DNA of 64,000 nucleotides. Origin: Amblyornis subalaris. Taxonomy: Eukaryota > Chordata > Aves > Passeriformes > Ptilonorhynchidae. The notes beneath the pieces are model-generated. The model searched no databases. It was given only the letters and a program-made list of their open reading frames with translations, and was not told where the DNA came from. Both the position numbers and the translations under genes were made by a program. Each line of letters begins with the position of its first letter. Position 1 is the stretch's first letter. Shown here piece by piece: positions 48,201 through 59,000 of this stretch. Location: positions 3,928,978 through 3,992,977 of the forward strand of contig JACAXG010000055.1 in assembly GCA_018881555.1 (NCBI GenBank), written 5' to 3'.

Positions 48201-51200
48201 ATACACAATAGATATCCGTTTCTAAAACATATCTGTATCTATAAATAGCATATATTTAAGCACATACGTGCAATGTTATACATATGTGCATATGTACTTA
48301 TTATATACGTATATACTATAAAGTATTTATTGAAATAGAGGAGGAAAGGTAATTTTTCTACACCTGTGTGGATTCATAAAACATCTTGCTTTCTTTAGGG
48401 CAATACCACACCCTCGAGGCCATGCACATTTGGCAGCCCTTGTAAGCCATGAGTGTAAGTTCCTTCTGTCATCTTCATACCGACATGTTATCATTTCAGT
48501 CAGACTGCTGTCTCCTAATTCATGTTAGATCGCTGTTTTAAAGATGTTCTAGCTGTGCAATTGCATTGCAAAAAGAAGTGAAGAATATTCTTTGCAACGG
48601 TCTGACTCAGTAACAACTTTCATACATTTAACACTGTTAGGATTATCTTTAGGTTGCTTCTACAGTAATGATACAGCAAAGTACATCTGAGATTCCAGTG
48701 TTAACATAGAGACCGTATCAAGTTTCTGTATTTCAGTCCAAACTACCTCTTTCCTGGAAGATATTTTTAAAAGGTTAAAAATTTCTGACCTTTGTCCTTA
48801 GAAATGTAATTTTTGGACTATGAGTCCAGATATTAAATGTGTGTTGCTGTCTTATTTAATGTGGGGCATAGGTGATTTACTATGAAAAATTAACTTGGTT
48901 AAACCAGTTACGGTTGGTTAAACTTCCAAATGTCTGCCCATGAATTTATGTTAACACAACTTTAATAATTTTATAGATCTTAAGTACTTGGAAAATAGGC
49001 AGNGTAATAACTTGGAAACTGCCTTATACTTCCTCTGTATGTTTGATTTATGCAGTTTTAGTCTTTTTAATACAATTGCTTACAAGAACTTGAAGTGTAG
49101 AATAATGTAAGTATTTGGCCAACTAGAAATTCCCTGTCATAAAATTATAACTCTGTTCAGCTCCAGCATTGATTCAAATATCGTTACAATTTGGTTTAGA
49201 AGATCTTTTCTAGAGAAATTTAACTTTTTTGTTAAATATTTTGTATTTGACTTTTCTTTGAAGCATGGGTAGATCCAATGACATGCACACCAGTGTTTGG
49301 TAAATTCATTAATTAGAATATTTTAGTGTGAGAAATGGCTGCATCTTTTTCTCTAAGTACAGAATCTCATAGTTTAAAAATGTTTCATTCCTCTGTATTG
49401 TCTTTCAGCCTATAACTTCTCCCATAGAATAGATCATTTGTCATTTGGAGAGCTTATTCCAGGAATTATCAATCCTTTGGATGGAACAGAAAAAATAGCA
49501 TCAGATCGTAAGTGTTGTTTGTTTAAAAAAGCACCTTGTTTTCTAGAGTTTCCCANTAGTTACATTTAAAGTATTATCATATTTCATGAATGTTGTGATT
49601 TACAAGCAGCATGTCGGGCTAAATTTGGTAGTGAACAGTGCCCTGTTCAATTACCTATGTGGCATCTTAAATGGGCATTTCTCCTTAATATCTGCATCGC
49701 TGTACTCTGCTGCTACCCCAAAGGCGATTTGCATTTTTTTCCAGGTTTGTGTTATGTTGAGGTTACACTATGTCTGAATATATTGTAAGGAGTTTTGCAG
49801 CAGTATGTTACAGTGGAAAATCATAGATCTGATTGTTGTCATAATGGGAAAAAATAAGTCTGGTTTGATTTAAAAAACAGCACCAGGAGTCTTGGATTCT
49901 ATTCCTGTGTTTGGTTTGTCCCTTTCATGGTGTATTTTGTGAGGCTATTACGGGGTGGGTTTGTGTAGCACTTTGTTTCCTCAGGTATAAATAAAGGAGA
50001 GTAGTAACCTGCCTCATCCTCTCACTGGCATTCCCTGTTGAGAGTGAACCCCAGAACCTTCTACAGCTAGTGTTGTCACAAAGCCGGTCAGTTCCTTGGC
50101 TGTTACAGCTCCTTGGCTGTTACAGCCAGAATGGTTTAGTGTGGTTGAAATATATTGCTTTAGTCTATTGGTGCTTGTTCCCATAGAGAATTGCACAAAG
50201 ACAGAGCAATCAAATGCATGGGCATGCTGATGGCTCTAGATGAATTCTCTAGAAGTCTAATCGAGAGAAAAACTGTAACCAGTTTAAGAAGCATTTAGAA
50301 GCACTGTATATACAATTCAATGGCTAAAATTTATTAAGGCCACTGTGAGATGTGTATATATAATGAAGAATGTGACAGTGTGAAACTTGCTCTAGTGCCC
50401 TGGAAAACGCTGCATTTCATTTGAAGCTTTGAGTGGCCTGACCTTAATGAGTCTTTTCGTTACATGGGTGGAATGTAAATTTCTGACCATAAATGGGACG
50501 TATGTCTTCTCCAGGGAAACTAACTTTGTTCTTGCGGATGGTGCTGAAGTAGTCTTGGCAGTGCCTGCATTCCTTGAAGAATGTCCCAAGTGCAAATGGC
50601 TTAGCTCACTTATTATGTCTTTGATGTATTTGTGAATGTCTCAGATAGTCTTTGACTCTGTTCTTGATTCAACAGTAAGATTTTTTTTTTTCCTTCTAGA
50701 CAATCAAATGTTTCAATATTTTATCACAGTTGTGCCAACCAAACTCCATACATATAAAATTTCAGCAGAAACTCATCAATTTTCGGTGACAGAAAGGGTA
50801 AGTAGAAGCAAGAAAAAAACATGGAGATAAAAATCTAAAAGAGATTGTTCATAATAAAAGCTCAAATGTGAAAATGGAGACTTGGTTGTACCGTGGTTTT
50901 GAAAAGTCCTCTAACATGAAGAGACTCTTTGTAGAACATTCTAATACACTAGATTTATCTGTAAATCATACAATAGTGATGGTAAAATACATATATGCTT
51001 GGTGATGCATGCAAACTTCTTGTATTAATGTTTTGCATCTATAGATCTGGAATCTGATATTAGAATTAATGATAGATATACAGTAATTTCCACTTCACTG
51101 GATGCTAATAGTGGTGGTGGTGAAGAAATGCTCCGAGTTTTAGGTCTGTAACCTAGTGTGTGGCTTTACAAATATTTAATTCACCTTTAGCTTTTTATCC

Positions 51201-54200
51201 ATGTGGGAAGCAAACAGAAAGATGCAGCTCACTTGAATATCATGAACTTGCTTGTGGAGTGTAAGAAAGGGAAACAAAGGTAGTTTGTATGAAAAGCTGA
51301 TCACACAGTAAGTTCTCAGCTGTCGTGTTTAACCTTTGTTGAACCACCAACTTTAATTGCTCTCAAGACTAGAGAGCTTCCACTTCTAGGTTTGGAGAGG
51401 CTTTTAATTCTGAATCCATAATGGAAGTAGTTAGTGCAGCATAGTACNTATCATAAAGTACTAATTTTAAAGGCTGCTGTAAATAGGAAAAACACCTTGG
51501 ATGTACTGGCTGCATGTCTTGTTTTCAGAGACTGAACTCGGTTTTGAGCTTTTATTCAAAAGCCAAAGAAAAAANTCTTGGTGAAAAGTTTAATTAAAAA
51601 TGACAGCTAAAGCGAGAGGTGAGAAGAAAGCCTTGGCTGAAAGAAAATCTGGACCTTAGTAGGATGGCAGTTCACTGTACTACAGCTTGTGATGTTCTCC
51701 AAGGGAAAAGAATTTTTTATTTCCTCACAATTCTGTGTTGTGCTTCTGAAAAATATGTAGGTAGGGGAAGTAGGANAGAAGTGGTATTTTGGTGTTCGAC
51801 TTGGGATGTGCAGGCCACTGAAGGGAAAGATTTTCTTCAAAACTCATGAAAGCTGGGCTAAAGAGGAATGAAGAGGCATTTCATAATGCAGTATACTCCC
51901 ACCTTCTGCTGGTTTAGCAGTCTGCTTCATGTTTTCTCTGCACAATCTCTGCAACAGCTAAGGCATTCCTCAAACTTCTGGATGTCAGTCAACAGCTTAT
52001 TTTAGACATTGTTCCTTGTTTTTCATCTTGTATTCAGTTTTTCTCTCCTCCTCCTGTTAAAGATGGTTCTGTCAATTAACTGTCCAGTCTAACTTAGCTC
52101 TTTAATTTTTTGTAGGGATGTATTTTTATGAAAGTTGCTACAAGCACAGGTTGCTTGGGAGAAAAGCCTGTGAATAATGATGGTAAAGTTGCATTACGTA
52201 CTTGTTTGCTCTCGCTGTCTCAGTAGGCAACCCTGTTGCCTTCAAAGCTTATTTGGGTTAATCTTAGGGAACCAAATATTCCTATCAGATGAGCTGGCAA
52301 GGGTTAGAACCTACTATTTGCTGGACACCTTAGTACATTTATTTTGAAAGAGTAGGCACATACGCAGACGTGGGAAAAGGTGGTCAGACAGCCACGGCTA
52401 AAGCTTGAATGGAGTGAGGTTTAATTGCCAGCGGTGAGGAGAGGGAAGCAGAGTTTAAGTGTGGGCTGAATCTTCTCCACTATTGAGGTTTGAGATACTG
52501 TATTTATCTATGCTAGAAAGACTTAATTTTAGCAACGCTTCACTGAGCTATCCGATGCAGGATTAGTTATTTTCAGCAGATTTTAGCAATCAAAAGTTAA
52601 ACCTTCTGCAGCAGTAGAACCTGAAAGCAGATGAAAATGGTTTGCAGAAAAAGAATTCTGTATCTTTTAAGGGTGGAGTTTTGTGTGTTCTATTAAACTT
52701 TGTATTCTTTTTTCACCATTTGACTTCAAAAGACCAGGTAGACTTAGGGAAATAACAGAGGAAATACAAACAAAAAATAGAGTTTTGTCCCTTGCTAGTG
52801 GCAAGGTTCTGTTTAACTATCTTCAGTCTTCTCTTTCTTTTTAGTATGACTGATCATCTATCTCCAAATGCTGACAGTTGTCATGCTTTTGAAATATGGA
52901 AAGCATTCTCTACTGGTTTGTTCTGTCATTTAACCATTGCAAAGTTTTTGCAACTTGGTATCCTTACTGATACATTATTTTGACATTCTTTTAGCTTCGG
53001 TGTGGTAGCATAAAGAGCAATATGTTTTATGACAGTGTTAGCTAATTGAAGGAGTTGCTTATTTTCCAAAGTGGTATTCTGCTTTTTATTTTGTACTGTA
53101 TTCTGCATGTTTTTTGGGCACAGACTTAAATGTACAGAGAAATGGAACTGTATTATATTGCTTTTCTGTTCAGTCCTGCTTATCGTGTCCTCTCTGTTGT
53201 TACTAGCTCAGGCATGGCTGAGCTTGTCTTCAGTCAGTTATGTTCTTTTCTGCTGCCCTTGTATGTTTTCAGCCAGACTTATCTGGCAGTACATTTATCA
53301 ATACCTTTCTCTAACAACAGAATGACAGCAAACTTTTGAAAGAAGCTTAAGATCGTGTTGAGGTGTTTTCTCATGAAACCTTTTTTTAAAAAGTAGGTAT
53401 TTATAGCAGCCACACTCTCGATTTTGGTGTCTTTTGGTTTGAGAATTTGGACAAATGAGAAGAAACTAGAAATTTCTTCCGTTAGGACTGAGGTGCCTGG
53501 TAGTCGTAGCAAATTTGGGAGTTTTATTTATTGAAGTGTATTTCTTGCTGTGTGACTGTTGTCTGATATCATGTAACTGCCAAAAATTTTGAAAAGAGGC
53601 TTTTGCCAAGAAAGGTTGGACCAGATGTTTCTCACGGTGCCTTCCAAACTGGTATTCTCTGATTTATATATACCCTCTTGGGACTCTGCCATTGTTCAAC
53701 AACTGGCTGTTCAACAACTTAAATCTCACTAAGGTCTAGCGTTGAGTTAAGTGATTCATAGTATCTGATAAAGTAGGAAGAGCTGTGGCACAGTATTACA
53801 CCAGTGCGCCCCCCTGAGTTCACAGGCTAGGCCAAGACTCTGGCACTTACCCTCACGAGTACCAAAACCAATCCAGTTATAAAAATCCTTGTTTAAAGGA
53901 CCATGTTTATTCTGTTCATTGCTAACTCTGATTAAATAACTCTTTGTCATCACATCTTGTAAGACTGGTTTTCTTGTGACTAGTAACAAGTGTGACTAAC
54001 AGCTGTTTCTCTCTTATTTTTTTCAGGAAAGAGTAATTAACCATGCAGCTGGCAGCCATGGGGTGTCAGGAATATTCATGAAATACGACATCAGTTCACT
54101 TATGGTGACAGTGACAGAAGAACACATGCCTTTTTGGCAGTTCTTAGTGAGACTCTGTGGCATTATTGGGGGAATTTTTTCANCTACAGGTGATTATCAG

Positions 54201-55951
54201 TGCTTTTCTTCTTAAGTTCTATCAGAATTTTTTTGATCATGGTGATTGTTGTGGATAAATTACAGGGGAGTCCTGAACCTCTAGCTGGTTTAAGACAAAA
54301 TGCTGATTTGTGTGCGTTGAAAGGTGCCATGAAAGCTACATGTTTTTGGTGTCCCAATACAGCATTTCTGCTGTTCTGAGGGCCTGTTGTTTCCCTTTTG
54401 GTAACTATAGCATAGTTTATTTACTTCTGGAACAGCAAGACTCTTATCTGTCTATAGATACGTATATACACACATACATACTGATATTCTGTGTATTTCC
54501 TATAGTTGGGATCCAGTAATTAAATCAGTGACAAAAATTGGGATAAAATTTCCATCTGAAGTAATTGGGAAGATTTTCCTTCTCAATGTACTGCTGGATT
54601 TGCTTCATCAAAGAAAATAAACTAAGTTCAAAAAGCAGAATTCACTTACCGGTCAAGACATAATAGAGTATCTGGATTACAAGTTACTCCTTTCCTTGGC
54701 TCTCATTTGAAGTGAGCTCAGTAAAGAGACCTCAGACTAAGAGCTGCTTTTCAAAGTAGGTATTTCTGTCCTACAGAAACTATTTTTACCCATGAAAGCT
54801 GACAGAGGGAATTATATTTACTTGGTAGCTTTGCAGTTCTCAATGCAGAATTCTCCCCTGCCCTGCCTTTGATATTTCCTTTTTTTATGTTAATTTCTCA
54901 GTGTTTTATATACAGGTTTACTGCGCTGTGTCCTGTGTAAGTATGGTGTATAGCTTTATTGTAATGCTTCCATAAATAATATATTTTTACTACTGGTGAC
55001 AATTTAAATCTTGTTTGACATTGTAGGAATTTTACATGGCTTTGGAAGATTTGTAGCAGAAATTATTTTTTGCCGTTTCAGACTGGGTTCTTACAGATCC
55101 ACATCGGTAAGGAAAACTTTCCCTAAGTATTTCTCTATGTGGTACAGCTGAGGATGGATGATAAGGACAACTTTGGAACTTGGTCCCAGGAGAATTTAAT
55201 ATATTTGCAATAAACCCTCCCCTTGACATGCATATTAGCAGAGATTCAACAGCTTTTAAAAATAGTTAGAAAACCTAAAACCTAAAGAAGCAAAGAGTTC
55301 TCTAAGAAACTGAATTAATGCAACTGAGTCTCTTTGGTGTCCTACATTCCCTTCATTGTCCTTACTATATTCTTTTTATTTCCATATTGCTCCAAAAATT
55401 ACATGTTTTCCCAGGCCTGGTCTGTCTCCCTGTCCTGATTTTGGTTTCACATATCTGTCTGCTTGGCCTGCAGACTGAAGAGGAGGCACTGTGTGCTGCA
55501 GGGGTTCAGTGGTGCTCCTTATTAGTCTGCGGGCCCAGCAGTGTGAAAAAGCTGAGCAGTCTTCAGCTTTCCCTTCATTGGCCATTAATAGAATTGCTTC
55601 TCTAGCAACTACTTGATTTTATTTTACTTTTTCCCATTTAAGCCTGTAGATGGCCTTTGAGACCTCTGCCTTTTTCTCAAATTTTGTTGAAGTTTGCTAG
55701 CTGGCAAGGCTATGTGAGTGGGGTGAGAGGAAGGAAGGCAACCAGACTTGTGTAATTTTTATATGAGAGACCAGGTAAAAGGCATCCAAGAAATGCCCAA
55801 GAATAAAGAAGAGCATGTTTTTGAAGGGGGGGGGGGGTTTAGAGATTCTGTATGCGTTAATAACACCTTGGTTTTGTTTCACTAGGTCCCACTTCCTGAT
55901 GGCCACACAAGCAACCACTTACCTCTGATTACAGACAATAGTACACATTAG
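39177..55951 (+). CDS. ERGIC2: ERGIC2, endoplasmic reticulum-Golgi intermediate compartment protein 2 (13 coding exons, complete)
   Basis: ERGIC2 is a two-pass membrane protein that cycles between ER and Golgi with ERGIC3 and belongs to the Erv41/Erv46 cargo-receptor family. Joining the 13 exons gives 377 codons plus stop, equal to the human length as I recall it, with all phases matching. Visible parts: cytosolic start MRRLNRKKTLNLMKELDAFP; membrane segment at about residues 36-55 (VSLIAFTTIAFLTIMEFMVY); large luminal domain with MLQLIQSRLQEEHSLQDVIF, RIHGHLYVNKVAGNFHITVG and SYNFSHRIDHLSFGELIPG; second membrane segment from about residue 311 (FWQFLVRLCGIIGGIFS); short cytosolic tail ending NSTH. 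The ATG has A at -3. One N (54183) leaves a single codon, probably threonine, undetermined. The tail after LGSY differs from the human one as I remember it. Confidence 0.97.
39283..42032 (+). other. ERGIC2: ERGIC2 intron 2
   Basis: This 2.75 kb intron contains one old CR1-like remnant near its end and no other recognised feature. Confidence 0.6.
41645..41825 (-). mobile_element. Old, diverged CR1-like LINE remnant
   Basis: The phrases gctagaccatccctgacag, cctgttcttaaatcttctgt, gggatttcacaacctcttaa and tcattccagtatttgactg follow the order of ancient CR1 3' regions, similar to the copy at 16635-16845. It is heavily diverged. Confidence 0.62.
42033..42141 (+). CDS. ERGIC2: ERGIC2 coding exon 2 (first membrane segment)
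   Basis: The 109 bp exon encodes VSLIAFTTIAFLTIMEFMVY and then RDTWMKYEYEVDKDFT. The acceptor is gaccag and the donor gtaact. Confidence 0.96.
43583..43629 (+). CDS. ERGIC2: ERGIC2 coding exon 3
   Basis: The 47 bp exon encodes SKLRINIDITVAMRCQ. The acceptor is tttccag and the donor gtaagt. Confidence 0.95.
44593..44663 (+). CDS. ERGIC2: ERGIC2 coding exon 4
   Basis: The 71 bp exon encodes YVGADVLDLAETMVASADGL and IYEP, strongly conserved in the family. The acceptor is aaatag and the donor gtaagt. Confidence 0.96.
45234..45274 (+). CDS. ERGIC2: ERGIC2 coding exon 5
   Basis: The 41 bp exon encodes VVFELTPQQKELQR (last codon split). The acceptor is tttcag and the donor gtaaaa. Confidence 0.94.
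45997..46098 (+). CDS. ERGIC2: ERGIC2 coding exon 6
   Basis: The 102 bp exon encodes MLQLIQSRLQEEHSLQDVIF and then KSAFKSASTALPPR. The acceptor is ctttag and the donor gtaaga. Confidence 0.96.
47552..47647 (+). CDS. ERGIC2: ERGIC2 coding exon 7
   Basis: The 96 bp exon encodes EDNSLQSPDACRIHGHLYVN and then KVAGNFHITVGK. The acceptor is aaacag and the donor gtatgt. Confidence 0.96.
48180..48330. repeat. TA-rich low-complexity tract
   Basis: A run of tatata, atatgtgcatatgt and similar alternating purine-pyrimidine sequence lies just before ERGIC2 coding exon 8. Confidence 0.7.
48399..48454 (+). CDS. ERGIC2: ERGIC2 coding exon 8
   Basis: The 56 bp exon encodes AIPHPRGHAHLAALVSHE. The acceptor is ctttag and the donor gtaagt. 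Confidence 0.95.
49409..49507 (+). CDS. ERGIC2: ERGIC2 coding exon 9
   Basis: The 99 bp exon encodes SYNFSHRIDHLSFGELIPGI and then INPLDGTEKIASD. The acceptor is tttcag and the donor gtaagt. Confidence 0.96.
50700..50797 (+). CDS. ERGIC2: ERGIC2 coding exon 10
   Basis: The 98 bp exon encodes HNQMFQYFITVVPTKLHTYK and then ISAETHQFSVTER. The acceptor is ttctag and the donor gtaagt. Confidence 0.96.
50798..54026 (+). other. ERGIC2: ERGIC2 intron between coding exons 10 and 11
   Basis: This is the largest intron inside the ERGIC2 reading frame (3.2 kb). It holds a CR1 3' fragment near 53613 and otherwise AT-rich sequence without coding signal. Confidence 0.6.
53613..53672 (+). mobile_element. 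Short CR1 LINE 3' end fragment
   Basis: The segment aggttggaccagatgtttct, then cggtgccttccaaactggta and ttctctgatt, matches the last bases of avian CR1 elements in plus orientation. Only about 60 bp is kept. Confidence 0.75.
54027..54189 (+). CDS. ERGIC2: ERGIC2 coding exon 11 (second membrane segment)
   Basis: The 163 bp exon encodes ERVINHAAGSHGVSGIFMKY, VTVTEEHMPFWQFLVRLCGI and IGGIFS. One N at 54183 lies in an NCT codon. The acceptor is tttcag and the donor gtgatt. Confidence 0.96.
55027..55106 (+). CDS. ERGIC2: ERGIC2 coding exon 12
   Basis: The 80 bp exon encodes GILHGFGRFVAEIIFCRFRL and then GSYRSTS. The acceptor is tgtag and the donor gtaagg. It completes the second membrane segment and begins the cytosolic tail. 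Confidence 0.95.
55826..55837 (+). repeat. Homopolymer of 12 G
   Basis: An uninterrupted G run lies 48 bp before the last ERGIC2 exon, on the coding strand. Confidence 0.9.
55886..55951 (+). CDS. ERGIC2: ERGIC2 last coding exon and stop
   Basis: The 66 bp coding part encodes VPLPDGHTSNHLPLITDNST then H and TAG. The acceptor is actag. A 12 bp run of G lies about 50 bp upstream in the intron. Confidence 0.95.
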   Translation, partial: VPLPDGHTSNHLPLITDNSTH

Positions 55952-56002
55952 CCTCCTGAGAAAATTTTCTTTCTTCCTGTCTGATACGGAAGACTTTTTT
56001 AT

Positions 56003-56008
56003 AATAAA
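56003..56008 (+). terminator. ERGIC2: ERGIC2 poly(A) signal, proximal candidate
   Basis: AATAAA lies 52 bp after the stop codon, which would give a very short 3' UTR. More distal AATAAA motifs at 57478-57483 and 58178-58183 could serve a longer 3' UTR. The sequence alone does not decide. Confidence 0.5.
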
Positions 56009-59000
56009 GAAAACATTGTGCAATATGCTGAGACAGTGCTGATGGGCAGCAAAAAAATGAAGCCTTTACAAAAAAAAAAAACCACCAACAAAACAATTTG
56101 TGTAATTTTTTGTCTTTTTGAGTGCACATGGAGTCATAGGAAATCGTGAGACCAGTGAGGTGGATGATCCTCTGGAGAGTAAAGGAGTGATGCTGCAATA
56201 CAGTATTCATGGTCGAGCTGAACATTTTTGTGGTGGCTGCCAGTGACCACTGAAGCATCTCAGTGATGCCTGGGAAGGCTGCAGGTGCCAAGGAGAAAAG
56301 AGTACAAGTGGGATATGTGGAAGGGCCAGCAGCAGGCACAGAGGGACAGTAATAGAGCTGAGGTTTCTCTTAAATATGCCAACAGCGGATTGGGTTTTCT
56401 TGTTCTTTTGTGATGCTGGGGCGGCTAAGATGCATTTCATACAGCTGGGGAGTGATTCTAGAAAATCCTGAGGAAGAGGGGAACAAGAGAGAACCTGGGG
56501 AGTAAGGTGGAGCCCAAGCCATGATGTTTGTCATAGCCACTGCCTTTCTACAGTTCCACCATTCCTTAGTGGAAGAAACATGGAACAGAGGAGTTCCTCT
56601 GTTTCCACACAGCTGCTGTTCCAACACTTCTGGCATTGGTGTGAAGGTGCCCAAGGACTCCAAGAATGTGCTCCAGTATGCAGAGCTTTTCGACTTGGAA
56701 TAGGAAACCTTTTAAGTAAGGAATTTGACTGTAGTTTTGATAAAAGGCAAGACTCCCTAGTAAAAAATCAGGAAATCTTTGTCTGCCTCTTTCTCAGTAA
56801 AGAAATTGCTTTGATGGGACCTTTGTTGTAGCCATGCTGCTAATGTGAGAGCCATGGGAGCATCTGCACCCTGGAAATGGATGGGGGGGGAGAAAGGGCA
56901 AGAAGCTGCCGATGCAGGGCAGTTGGGAGGTCTGCTAGGCCAGGCAGGAAGTGGGGAGTTGGTAGTAGGTGACTTCAGGGAATCTGAATCTCATTGCTGC
57001 AGACAGGTAATGAGACAGGATCTGCAGAATTAATCCTTATTGTTCATGAAGGTTCTTGTAAATTAAATGAAGAGAGCAATATATTGTAAATATGCTATTG
57101 AGAAAGAATGTTACTAATGCAAATGGTGCTTTGAGAAACTGAACATCATGTTACTGCTGAACTGCTGGTATACACCTGTGGTTGAACAGTTATTCCACCA
57201 GTGTAGAAAACTAATAATATGATTCCTTGTCAGCAAAACTGATTTAATAATATGTTAGAAGATGATGCTGATCCTGGCCTTACTCACCATGGAATGAATA
57301 TTATAATTAAGAGGACTAATTACAGAAAAATAAAAATCTCTGTGGCGTTGTCAGATTTTGCTGACTTCTGTTAATGTACTTCACAGGACACTTGGATTTT
57401 GTTGATGAGCATAGTGTTAATGACACAGCTGATTTGCTATGCAAAGAAAAGGCTTCCTACACAGAAATGAAATAGTAAATAAAATGTGGGAAATAAGGAA
57501 AGACCTTTGTTAAATTTGGCTATTGAGAAAAGAGTTCAAGGAAGCTGGGTCCTTGGGGATGACAGCCAGGTTTGGGGTTTTCTGTTTTGTGCTTTGTTTT
57601 TTTTTAACATTGATTAAAACTCCAGCAACTTGGGAAACTCTTTGGTTCCCATTTCTCTTTGGCATTTCCTTCTGAAGTTTCTTTCCTACTTCTGCTCGGA
57701 CTGGTTCTGCTTTGGCTTTTCCTAACACTTGTTTCTTATCTGCCTGAACAGACTGTACTGGTGGGAGAGACTGATCTCAGTTGACTTTCTGTACCAGAAC
57801 TTTAAATGTTATTTTCTATTCTCACATAAAAGAGCCAAGCGGCTTGGTGTGTCTTAAATCCTTGTGTGGCATACTGGTGTTGTTTTATCTAAAAAAAGCT
57901 TGTGTGAGGGCTGGTTGCTAATGGAAGAAAATTTGGGATCAACTTGCAGATGTGCTGCATTGCAGAGTGAATGCAGGATCCGTTGACCTGTGCTGTTTGC
58001 TTTCTCACCACAGTGGGTTTGGTTGTAGGAGCGGTACTGCTGACCCTCATATACCATGTGTTGTCAGCAGCTTAACCAGCGTGTGCAGGGGTGTCCTGGA
58101 GAAAATAGTAGTTTATTGCAGGGACTTCTTTTGGTCACATTTATTTACATTGTCCAAAAGTGAGTGTAGAATGGAAAAATAAAATGAATGGGTGTCCCAA
58201 GGGAAACAGAAACTGAGATGTTCATGTGATGTGTGTTTTCTGAAAGGGGGATAGGAGATAAAAATACCATTTTTTGGGTTAGGAAAGATGGTCAAAATGA
58301 TGTATTTTTATCCTTTGCTCTTACATGATGGTGATGAGAGAGAAAACAGGGAAAGAAAGTTTTAGCCTTCCTAAGGTGTGTTCATAGAACACCATTTGCA
58401 GACTACTGTCTTTCTGGCCAGTTCCCACTCCCAGCCAGTGTGGTTTGGGTTGTGCCCCACTGCTGCCGTGCTCCCCCAGGGAGAGGCTGTGTTAGCAGGA
58501 CCGTGGTCACTGTGCCGGCCTCCGAGACCTGGAGTGCTGTGCCTGCGTGTGGGTGTCCCCCGGGGCCCTTGGGCCACACCCCAGTGTTGTGGGAAGCTGG
58601 TGCCAGCCCCACGAGGTGGGGAGGGGATGTGAACGGACATTGCTGGAGTGACTCTCTTGGTTTTGTGGCTCAAGGGGAAACACCGATCTGGGTTTTCAGT
58701 GGAACAGACCACCTCTGGCCGTGTCGCCTGCGAGACAGAATCACACAGCATTGACAAGAAGTTGCTGTAAAATCTCTGAGTTACGATGACATGCTTCACT
58801 ACTGTGCTNCTGGGAAAAGGCAAGGCTGTAGCCAGCCCTGGCACTGCAGGAGTCCGTCAGTAAGGGCAGTTGCTGTTTTATGGCACAGCAGAAGGTGGGA
58901 AAAGACATTTCAGCGGGCGGGGAGGCTGTCGGGGCTGCCTGCTCTGTGGATGAGGCAGCAAAAGCGAACTGGCAGGGCAGAGGCAGGCTGTGTTCAAAAC

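Noticed and set aside
58371..58844. A GC-rich block with a 157-codon frame downstream of ERGIC2
   Set aside because: Open on both strands, contains an N, no splice signals in phase and no similarity that I recognise, including to FAR2.
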